Below, piece by piece: positions 1 through 5,210 of a stretch of DNA of 5,301 bases (its first letter is position 1; each line of letters opens with the position of its first letter). The DNA is from Alphaproteobacteria bacterium (GTDB lineage Bacteria > Pseudomonadota > Alphaproteobacteria > Rickettsiales > UBA8987): the NCBI GenBank assembly GCA_023269645.1, contig JAHFPR010000152.1, positions 1-5,301 of the forward strand, written 5' to 3'. Under the pieces are notes generated by a model. It saw nothing but the letters and a program-made list of their open reading frames with translations, was not told the origin of the DNA and did not search any database. The position numbers and the translations under genes were made by a program.

Positions 1-1
1 G

Positions 2-904
2 GCACTTGGCTCCTTTGCGATTTTTATAGTGTGGCGCGGCTCACGCGGGATTGGCTGCTTCCGGCCATCCGGTGGAAAAAGCTGGCTCATGGGCGGAGGG
101 GTTTTTCTGCTGTTCAGTGCGGTGGTGTGCGCCCAGCCCATCCATAATCTTCTGGTGTTCCATAACCCGTTCTACCCCATTGCGATGCACCTCGGCCCCG
201 TGACGCTGCCCGGCGTGGGAAGCGTTGATCCGTCTGCATCCTTCAGCGACCGGACGCGCGGCATGGCTTCTCCGCTCCGCTGGCTGATTTCTGTGCTGGA
301 GGTGAATGCCTACGGCCTCCGTTACCTGCCGTGGGTGATTGACCAGGGGAATGTCGCAGCTTCCGCGCCTTCCTTCCGGCTGGGCGGTTATTTCGGGTTT
401 TATGTGCTGTTGAATCTGGCGTTCCTGTGGCGTGGCCTCGCCGGGCAGAAACCGCGCGCGCGGAAGATTACGGGCGGGTTCTTCGCCGCGCTGACACTGG
501 CCACGGCGTTCATGCCGCTTGCGCATGAGCTGCGCTATTATATGTATTGGATGCTGTGCCTGGTTTCCCTCAACCTGATACTGGCGTTCGAGGGTTCTTA
601 TCAGAAGGAAAAAAGCCGGGAAACGCAGGAATCCGCCACACTCTACAGCCTCATCGCGCTGGCGGCGGTTGTCGCAGCAACAGGCGGGGAATATTTCAAA
701 CACGGGCAGAGGCTAAGCCAGGTGATTCAGGAACATGGAATCGCCAGGGAAGTCCGCGAGAAAATAGCGGACGGCACACACGTCTGCATCAAGGGCAAAG
801 CACCGTGGACATTCCTCTACAGCGAAATCTTCCATCCGGAGCGGCATTACACCGTGATCGGAACGGATGATTATCCGGATCAATGCGCTGCGGAGTTGCG
901 GTAG
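2..904 (+). CDS. C-terminal part of a multi-pass membrane protein, GT-C glycosyltransferase-like (5' end outside window)
   Basis: The frame is open from base 2 with no stop before it, so this is the 3' part of a longer gene. A GTG at 29 is available but I do not think it is the start. About 300 residues are visible (numbered from base 2). Hydrophobic, probably membrane-spanning segments lie near residues 27-44, 128-144, 156-172, 180-196 and 212-228. They are followed by a soluble tail of about 70 residues. HNPFYP (54-59) and HELRYY (175-180) resemble motifs of lipid-linked-sugar (ArnT/PMT-like, GT-C fold) glycosyltransferases, which would act at the inner membrane with the active site on the periplasmic side. 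The catalytic Asp/Glu of the first periplasmic loop would lie upstream, so activity cannot be judged. A polymerase or flippase of surface polysaccharide is an alternative. It ends at TAG and converges on glnB. Confidence 0.8.
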   Translation, partial: ALGSFAIFIVWRGSRGIGCFRPSGGKSWLMGGGVFLLFSAVVCAQPIHNLLVFHNPFYPIAMHLGPVTLPGVGSVDPSASFSDRTRGMASPLRWLISVLEVNAYGLRYLPWVIDQGNVAASAPSFRLGGYFGFYVLLNLAFLWRGLAGQKPRARKITGGFFAALTLATAFMPLAHELRYYMYWMLCLVSLNLILAFEGSYQKEKSRETQESATLYSLIALAAVVAATGGEYFKHGQRLSQVIQEHGIAREVREKIADGTHVCIKGKAPWTFLYSEIFHPERHYTVIGTDDYPDQCAAELR

Positions 905-935
905 AGCGTTTTCATAATCCACATACCGTTTCAGC

Positions 936-1040
936 CGTCATGCCCTGAATCGCGCAGCGATTCTAGGGGCATCCATCTCACCACGAACGCGTTGCCAGAT
1001 GGATCGCCCTAGAATTGCCTCCGGCAATTCAGGCGATGAC
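936..1040. repeat. Palindromic intergenic repeat of two tandem hairpins
   Basis: This element fills most of the gap between the convergent membrane-protein and glnB genes. Its ends are a near-perfect inverted pair, GTCATGCCCTG at 937-947 and CAGGCGATGAC at 1030-1040. Each half also folds alone: hairpin 1 pairs 940-953 with 957-972 around loop GCA, and hairpin 2 pairs 1003-1019 with 1023-1037 around loop TCC. A middle stem (CATCCATCT at 970-978 with AGATGGAT at 997-1004) can join them. The design looks like a dispersed REP-like or rickettsial-palindrome-like element. The hairpins might also act as a two-way transcription barrier between the converging genes, although neither is followed by a T-run. 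Confidence 0.8.
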
Positions 1041-1054
1041 GATACGTAAATGAT

Positions 1055-1076
1055 AAAATGCGCTAAATCGCATCTT
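1055..1076 (-). terminator. Weak intrinsic terminator candidate after glnB
   Basis: Read on the minus strand, AAGATGCG (1076-1069) pairs with CGCATTTT (1062-1055) as an 8-bp stem with one G-T wobble. The 6-base loop contains the glnB stop codon TAG. The sequence after the stem is T-rich but interrupted (ATCATTT), so it would be a weak terminator. It lies between glnB and the two-hairpin repeat. Confidence 0.4.
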
Positions 1077-1401
1077 CCCCCCGCTCTCCCGTGCGGATGC
1101 GGATGGCTTCCTCAATATTATAAATGAAAATCTTGCCGTCACCGATGCGGTCGGTGGTGGCGGTGGCCATGATAACCTTCACCGCCTTTTCCAGCATGGC
1201 ATCCGCCACCACCAGTTCCAGCTTCACTTTCGGCAGGAAATCCACCACATATTCCGTGCCCTGATACACCTCCGCGTTGCCCTTCTGCCGCCCGAATCCA
1301 CGCACCTCGCTCACCGTGAGGCCGTGGATGCCGATGTCCTGCAGCGCGTCCTTCACCTCATCCAGCTTGAACGGCTTGATAATCGCCTCGATCTTCTTCA
1401 T
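1063..1401 (-). CDS. glnB: PII nitrogen-regulatory signal protein (GlnB/GlnK family)
   Basis: PII proteins are trimeric cytoplasmic sensors that bind ATP/ADP and 2-oxoglutarate and report nitrogen and energy state to targets such as GlnE, NtrB or AmtB. At 112 residues the length is exactly that of the family. The start MKKIEAIIKPFKLDEVKDAL is classic. The T-loop is intact: GFGRQKG at 35-41 and EYVVDFLPKVK at 50-60, with Tyr51, the site uridylylated by GlnD. Nucleotide and 2-oxoglutarate residues R38, Q39, K58, E62, T83, G87, G89, K90, R101 and R103 are present. The B-loop reads TDRIGDGK rather than the usual TGK/RIGDGK, a Gly84-to-Asp change. The tail RIRTGERGEDAI suggests GlnB rather than GlnK, but the two paralogues are hard to separate. 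It overlaps the addB stop by 4 bases, so it probably shares addB's transcript. No glnA or amtB adjoins it. Confidence 0.95.
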   Translation of the reverse strand: MKKIEAIIKPFKLDEVKDALQDIGIHGLTVSEVRGFGRQKGNAEVYQGTEYVVDFLPKVKLELVVADAMLEKAVKVIMATATTDRIGDGKIFIYNIEEAIRIRTGERGEDAI

Positions 1402-1414
1402 GGTTCGTTACCCT
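1398..1414 (-). promoter_or_regulatory. glnB start: ATGA overlap with addB stop, plus ribosome binding site
   Basis: On the minus strand the addB stop TGA (1400-1398) and the glnB start ATG (1401-1399) share the bases ATGA. A Shine-Dalgarno-like AGGG (1414-1411) stands 9 bases before the ATG, inside the last addB codons. This layout usually means that ribosomes finishing addB reinitiate on glnB. It supports the chosen glnB start, which also gives the canonical PII N-terminus. Confidence 0.75.
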
Positions 1415-4400
1415 GTTCCGTGATACCCCACTCCCCGATGCGTTCGAGGTGTGCGTAGTCATTGTATTTTGGCGTGGCGGAAGCATCCGGGCAAGCTAAA
1501 TACGGTGTACTCGCATTTGAAAACGCATTCACCAGGTTCAGGAATCGCTCCCGCGTTTCCTCCAGCAGGTGCGCGTGTTTTGCCTCGGTGAGATCGAACA
1601 CCGGCTTATCCTCCAGCCCGGAAGTCGAGAGCTTCCAGTATTCCAGCCCTCTCACGGCATTGGCCGCATCTATCTCTGGAAACCCGCTCTGCCCCACGAT
1701 CAGCGCGGTGAGCGTAAGCTGTGGACTCAACCCTTTTTCCACGCTGATTTTCGTCGGGATATTGCCCGTTTTGTAATCCACGATGCGCAAGCCGCCCTCC
1801 GTTGCAAGCTCGATGCGGTCGGCCTTGGCGGAGAGGGTGAAGCCCCCCATTATCACCGTGCCCTTCTGCTCCAGCCACACCTTCCGAACGCAAGCACGCC
1901 GCGCCAGCTCATGCTCCACGAAGCACCCGGCAATGCGCTCGAAGCGCGGCCACCAGAGTTTCTTCACAGCAGGAATATGGGAAAGTCGCTGGAACTCCTG
2001 CCGCCCTATCTCAAGTAAAGTTGATAGTTGATGGTTTATGGTTGATGGGTGATCTTTTTTACCATCCCCCCCCTCATACAACCCCCGCACATACACCTCC
2101 AGAATCCGGTGCAGCAGTGTGCCGTAATCCGCCGCGTCCGGGTCTTTATCCAGCTCGTCCAGCGGCCTCAGCTTCAGGATATGGCGCGCGTAAATGGCGT
2201 AGGGATCGCGCATCCAGGTTTCCACCTGCGTCACGGAAAGCCGCACGGGGCGCGCGGAAACGGGCGGCCTTGGCTCCGGCGGGGCGATGGGAGCAATCGC
2301 ATCCGGCCAGTAGATTGCCCGGCTCCACTCCAGCCACGGCAGCGCAGGCCGCAGCTTCCCCTGCCAGCCTTTGGCCGCAAGCAGCGCATCCATGCGCAGA
2401 AGCCACGGCGAAGGCAGGGTGGGCGTACCGTAAACTTTCTCCGAGCGGGTCAGCATCACTTCGGGCGCGGAGGCACATTCCACGAAATCCCGCGCGGCCT
2501 GCCCCATGTAAAATTCCGCCGAAGGCAGCCCGAATTCCGCACGCATTTTCCGGCTCATCCACGCGGAATCGCGTGCGGCTGGCCAGTTGCCCTCGTTCAA
2601 GCCAGCGAGAATCATCAGATCGTAACGCTGGAGCCGCGCCTCCATCGGGCTGAGGATGGCGATACGCGGATGGCTTCCATAGCGCGGGCGGTAATTCTGG
2701 CCGAGCCACAGCGTTTCAAAGAAATTCGGATAAAGCCGTGGCTCGATGTACGCGGAACCTTCACCTAATGTTTCCTCCAGCGTGGCGACCCATTCCGCCG
2801 CCTGCCGCCCCTCCTCGCCCGCCCACAAATGCTCCGTGCCGCTTTCCGGCATATCCTCCGTGGCGGCAAGCTGCTCCGCCACCCGGATATGGCTCATCAG
2901 CAGTGCCCCGGAAGCCACCTTATCCTTCGCCTGGAACAGCCGCGCGAGTTCCTCCACAGTCCGCTCCAGCGCATCCAGCCACGTAGTGCTTTCTGCTTTC
3001 TCCGCATCGCCGATTTCCGTCAGCTTCAACGCCGCGCGGAAGCCCTCGAACCCCTGCCCGACACGGATTCCATGCAGCACCGCCTTCTCGAACGCCCGCA
3101 CAGATGCCCGGAATTTTGCCGTTTCCATCCCGCCTGAAGCCAGCGGGTGTTTCAACGCAGCGAGCATCGGCACGGGTGCGAAATCAGCCGCGACCATCTC
3201 CGCCACCAGCATCAGGAACACCACCGGAGGCGTTTGCGCCAGCGGCCTGCCCGCCGAATCATCCACCGTGATTTCCCAGCGGCGAAGCTGCACCCGCACC
3301 CGCTCGGCAATATCCCGGTCAGGGGTCACCAGTGCCGCCGTTTTTTCCGGCTTCTCCAACTGCGCACGCAGCAGCAGTGCGATAGCCCCCGCTTCCTCCT
3401 GCATCGTCGGTGCATCCAGCCGGGAGAGCATGGCCAAAGCATCTTCAGAAATGATCGCATCCTCGGAAACGCTGGAATCCTGCCATGAAGCCTCGCCCTC
3501 CGCCGGACGCATCACCTCGGACAGGAAGCGTTCGCGGGGACTGTCATCCTGAGCGGAACGCAGGATCCCCTGCGGCGGGAAATCCTTCGCCTTCGGCTCA
3601 GGATGACACCAAACATCCACATCCTCCCGCTCCACCTCCAGTGCCCTCAGCAACTCCCGCAACGCATACTGCGGATGCTGCGGCTCCAGTTTTTCCCAGC
3701 ATTCCTGCACCATAGCCTTATCCAGCCCCGGCAGGATAACCGCACCCTGTTCCATCTCCGTGATGGCGCGCAGCAGCTTCCGTGTGGCGGGTGTGCTGCC
3801 GGTGCTTCCTGCCGTAATCACGGGATGTTCTGGTGGGAACGCGCGCCACATTTCCACCTGCCGCTCCAGCAGCCTGTTCCGGTGCACAATGGGATCAATC
3901 TGGCCAAGTTTCCGCAGCATTTCCGGCCAGGTGTGGGAAAGTGTGCCGAAAAACTCCAGCGTCACCTGCCAGTGTTCCGCGAGTTCATCGGGTACAATAG
4001 TGGGGAGCTTATCCAGCGGTATGTCGTAACGCTGCGCCTCGTCGAGAAACGCCGCAAGATCATATGCCAGCCGCGAAGCCTGGGCGATGCTAATCTCCGC
4101 ACCGCTTTTCCCGCCCCATTCCTGTATCATCCCGGCGAGCAGCATCTGGCGTTTGATGGCGGAAACCGCAAGCGGAATATCCGCAAAAACTCCCCCCTCT
4201 CCTTGAGGGAGGGGGCAGGGGGAGGGGGTCTCTTGCATCAAACCTTTTTTAAGAAGCCCCCCCACCCAACCCTCCCCCTCAAGGGGGGAGGGTAAAAAGA
4301 ATGTATCCATTTCTTCCCCACTATCCCCGATGGCGCGCATGGCGGGCAGCAGCAGTGCCCTGCCCTCCGTCTGCCGCAGGAACGCATCACGCAGAGAGCG

Positions 4401-4550
4401 ACAGGAACGGCGGTTCGGCAGCAACAGAGTGATACGGGAAAGCGTGAGCGGATTCTCCCCGTAACGGCGCAGTATCCCCCTCGCCAGCGTATCCAGGAAC
4501 GGCGCAGAAAACGGGATGGTATAAAGGCGGGTTGAGGGTGGATGGTTCAT
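1398..4550 (-). CDS. addB: Double-strand break repair protein AddB, alphaproteobacterial type, with in-frame repeat insertions
   Basis: AddB pairs with AddA in a helicase-nuclease that resects broken DNA ends for RecA-dependent repair. The N-terminus (TIPFSAPFLDTL 11-22, LLLPNRRSCRSLRDAFL 42-58) fits the alphaproteobacterial branch and has no Walker A motif. Further family blocks are VITAGSTGSTPAT (244-256), ILSPMEARLQ (632-641) with LNEGNWPA (651-658), and KVYGTPTLPSPWLLRMDALL (705-724). The C-terminus is a RecB-type PD-(D/E)XK nuclease with H814 in GTLLH, D911 in AKADRIE, D925 and K927 in IVDYKTG, and Q944 in SPQL, all intact. The four-cysteine iron-sulphur site of Bacillus AddB is absent; only C1020 lies near the end. 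Three repeats are read through in frame at about 86-121, 315-336 and 834-844; without them the length is about 981. The start codon lies in another repeat copy. The only purine-rich ribosome-site candidate (GGGGGA) is 17 bases upstream, so translation may be weak. addA, the usual downstream partner, is replaced by glnB. Confidence 0.95.
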   Translation of the reverse strand: MNHPPSTRLYTIPFSAPFLDTLARGILRRYGENPLTLSRITLLLPNRRSCRSLRDAFLRQTEGRALLLPAMRAIGDSGEEMDTFFLPSPLEGEGWVGGLLKKGLMQETPSPCPLPQGEGGVFADIPLAVSAIKRQMLLAGMIQEWGGKSGAEISIAQASRLAYDLAAFLDEAQRYDIPLDKLPTIVPDELAEHWQVTLEFFGTLSHTWPEMLRKLGQIDPIVHRNRLLERQVEMWRAFPPEHPVITAGSTGSTPATRKLLRAITEMEQGAVILPGLDKAMVQECWEKLEPQHPQYALRELLRALEVEREDVDVWCHPEPKAKDFPPQGILRSAQDDSPRERFLSEVMRPAEGEASWQDSSVSEDAIISEDALAMLSRLDAPTMQEEAGAIALLLRAQLEKPEKTAALVTPDRDIAERVRVQLRRWEITVDDSAGRPLAQTPPVVFLMLVAEMVAADFAPVPMLAALKHPLASGGMETAKFRASVRAFEKAVLHGIRVGQGFEGFRAALKLTEIGDAEKAESTTWLDALERTVEELARLFQAKDKVASGALLMSHIRVAEQLAATEDMPESGTEHLWAGEEGRQAAEWVATLEETLGEGSAYIEPRLYPNFFETLWLGQNYRPRYGSHPRIAILSPMEARLQRYDLMILAGLNEGNWPAARDSAWMSRKMRAEFGLPSAEFYMGQAARDFVECASAPEVMLTRSEKVYGTPTLPSPWLLRMDALLAAKGWQGKLRPALPWLEWSRAIYWPDAIAPIAPPEPRPPVSARPVRLSVTQVETWMRDPYAIYARHILKLRPLDELDKDPDAADYGTLLHRILEVYVRGLYEGGDGKKDHPSTINHQLSTLLEIGRQEFQRLSHIPAVKKLWWPRFERIAGCFVEHELARRACVRKVWLEQKGTVIMGGFTLSAKADRIELATEGGLRIVDYKTGNIPTKISVEKGLSPQLTLTALIVGQSGFPEIDAANAVRGLEYWKLSTSGLEDKPVFDLTEAKHAHLLEETRERFLNLVNAFSNASTPYLACPDASATPKYNDYAHLERIGEWGITEQGNEP
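2020..2049. repeat. TTGATGGTT-type repeat inserted in the addB nuclease region
   Basis: The + strand shows tandem variants of GTTGAT, AGTTGATGG, TTTATGG and TTGATGGG. On the minus strand it is read in the addB frame as HPSTINHQLST (residues 834-844). It lies between H814 and the rest of the nuclease domain, just after a charged Gly/Lys stretch encoded by a run of eight C (2066-2073) and six T. The addB start region carries the same word family. The encoded peptide is of a kind often seen where this low-complexity repeat invades bacterial genes. Confidence 0.65.
3543..3607. repeat. 65-bp palindromic repeat (GTCATCCTGAGC ... GCTCAGGATGAC) inside addB
   Basis: The ends are a perfect 12-bp inverted repeat, GTCATCCTGAGC at 3543-3554 and GCTCAGGATGAC at 3596-3607. 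Pairing continues imperfectly inwards (GGAACGCAGGAT against ATCCTTCGCCTTC). In the addB frame it encodes residues 315-336, running from CHPEPKAKDF to GILRSAQDD, the typical product of this widely dispersed element. It separates two addB-like segments, the HPQYALRELL block before it and RERFLSEVMRPAEG after it, so it looks like an insertion tolerated in a loop. Confidence 0.85.
4190..4292. repeat. C/G-rich palindromic repeat near the addB 5' end
   Basis: A left arm rich in CTCCCCCCTCTCC / GGGAGGGGG (4190-4228) and a right arm with CCCTCCCCCTCAAGGGGGGA (4271-4290) form a long imperfect inverted repeat around a loop of about 28 bases (4229-4256). In the addB frame it is read as PSPLEGEGWVGG (87-98), a linker, and TPSPCPLPQGEGG (108-120). 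These Pro/Gly/Glu peptides are the familiar read-through products of this dispersed repeat. The insertion lies between the N-terminal MRAIGDSGEE block and the ADIPLAVSAIKRQML helix. Confidence 0.85.
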
Positions 4551-4589
4551 GGTTGATAGTAAAGGAATCCCCCATGAACCATCAACCCC
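4529..4589. repeat. Inverted copy of the TTGATGGTT repeat spanning the addB start codon
   Basis: GATGGTTCATGG (4541-4552) is perfectly complementary to CCATGAACCATC (4572-4583), making a 12-bp stem with a 19-base loop. Outer GGGTT (4529-4533) and AACCC (4584-4588) extend it with a bulge. The addB ATG (4550-4548) lies within the left arm, and codons 1-7 (MNHPPST) come from the repeat. In addB mRNA the start codon would sit in this hairpin, which could limit ribosome access. Confidence 0.75.
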
Positions 4590-4645
4590 AAACCAGAAGC
4601 AGGCATTATTATTCCGCGCTCGTTAATATTTTATTAGTGTTTCTA

Positions 4646-4654
4646 TGGTATAAA
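4646..4654 (+). promoter_or_regulatory. Extended -10 promoter for the small gene at 4662
   Basis: TGGTATAAA (TG-n-TATAAA) matches an extended -10 box within an AT-rich stretch (4623-4658). No good -35 box stands at normal spacing. A transcript would begin about 7 bases after the box, at or next to the ATG at 4662. There is no Shine-Dalgarno sequence between box and ATG, which fits a leaderless mRNA. I saw no equally convincing promoter for addB on the other strand of this region. Confidence 0.5.
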
Positions 4655-4661
4655 TACAAAG

Positions 4662-5210
4662 ATGGGACAGAACACCGACATCATTATCTCCGCCATCGGC
4701 GCAGCCAACATTGATGCCAACGATTATTTCAGGTTATCGTTATACGAAGCGGTGCGCGCGGGGCTGGCCGAAACGCAGGAGCCTGGGCTGAGTGCTATTG
4801 ATAGCGACCTTTATGAACGTGCAGGGCTTCCCCCGGAAAGGCTTGCAGTGCTGGAGGAGCTTGATCGGCAAGCGGATGCCTCTATCCCCACAGCCGCCGC
4901 TGCGCTGCAGGAATGGGTTGCCACTTCCATGTCCGAAAAAGCCGCAGGGCAGCTTGCGCGTGATGTAGATGAGGAGCGCGCAGAAAACCCCTCCAGCAAT
5001 ACCAGGGAAATGGATATCGCGCTGGAAGCTATGGATTACATGATCCATGAAAAAAACCTGGACGAGCTGGATCAGCGCGCCGAACAACATCTCAGAGGGA
5101 AATACAGTATAGCCGACCGCAGCGGCGGCAGGGTGGTGCTAAGCATCACGCCGCGCTTTTCTTTTTCTTTCCCACCGCACCCAGCCGCAATTTCAGATAT
5201 TCGCCCGTGA
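4662..5210 (+). CDS. Unrecognised small acidic helical protein
   Basis: I do not recognise a family. The reading is 182 residues, with no signal peptide or membrane segment. Residues 1-150 are rich in Ala, Glu, Asp and Leu and look almost wholly helical, with possible coiled-coil character at about 60-100 and 115-145 (for example ALEAMDYMIHEKNLDELDQR). From about residue 155 the composition changes to Ser, Phe, Pro and Arg. That part begins close to where the frame enters the antisense of uvrA, and the last 65 bases overlap the uvrA 3' end. A strong-looking terminator at 5125-5170 precedes the stop at 5208-5210. The true end may therefore be earlier: a one-frame shift reaches TAG at 5110 or TAA at 5140. 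The ATG at 4662 is chosen because the -10 box is only 7 bases upstream. It is divergent from addB, but a functional link is unproven. Confidence 0.6.
   Translation: MGQNTDIIISAIGAANIDANDYFRLSLYEAVRAGLAETQEPGLSAIDSDLYERAGLPPERLAVLEELDRQADASIPTAAAALQEWVATSMSEKAAGQLARDVDEERAENPSSNTREMDIALEAMDYMIHEKNLDELDQRAEQHLRGKYSIADRSGGRVVLSITPRFSFSFPPHPAAISDIRP
5125..5170 (+). terminator. Intrinsic terminator on the + strand, overlapping the uvrA tail
   Basis: GTGGTGC (5133-5139) pairs with GCATCAC (5143-5149) through one G-T wobble around loop TAA. An outer GCGGC (5125-5129) pairs with GCCGC (5150-5154), leaving a 3-base bulge. GC then TTTTCTTTTTCTTT follows (5157-5170), a good U-tract. On the opposite strand that tract encodes the Lys-rich uvrA tail. 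It would end transcription from the 4662 promoter, but before that gene's apparent stop codon. Confidence 0.6.

Noticed and set aside
41..703. Long minus-strand open frame opposite the membrane-protein gene
   Set aside because: Its translation is low-complexity Arg/Gln/His-rich and matches no family; it mirrors the real + strand gene, which has sensible membrane segments.
937..1040. Single long cruciform spanning the whole intergenic repeat
   Set aside because: Both long stems would carry the same GC/CG double mismatch, which disappears if each half folds on itself.
2146..2709. Second minus-strand frame overlapping addB
   Set aside because: It is an out-of-frame reading of addB; the conserved AddB blocks lie in the other frame.
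2049..2768. Long + strand open frames opposite addB (also 2021-2653, 2746-3552, 3603-4295)
   Set aside because: All are antisense to well-recognised AddB blocks, have Arg/Pro/Ser-rich translations and lack plausible start signals.
4387..4575. Minus-strand frame starting at the ATG at 4575, with GGGGGA close by
   Set aside because: It reads the repeat and addB DNA out of frame and ends after 62 residues; the AddB N-terminal block TIPFSAPFLDTL lies in the 4550 frame.
4532..4714. Short + strand frame running through the repeat into the small gene
   Set aside because: It begins in repeat DNA, is out of frame with 4662-5210 and has no family features.
4740..5090. Minus-strand frames opposite the small gene (also 4811-4999)
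   Set aside because: The + strand reading has the better helical composition and a promoter; the minus frames are Ser/Ala or mixed-composition shadows.
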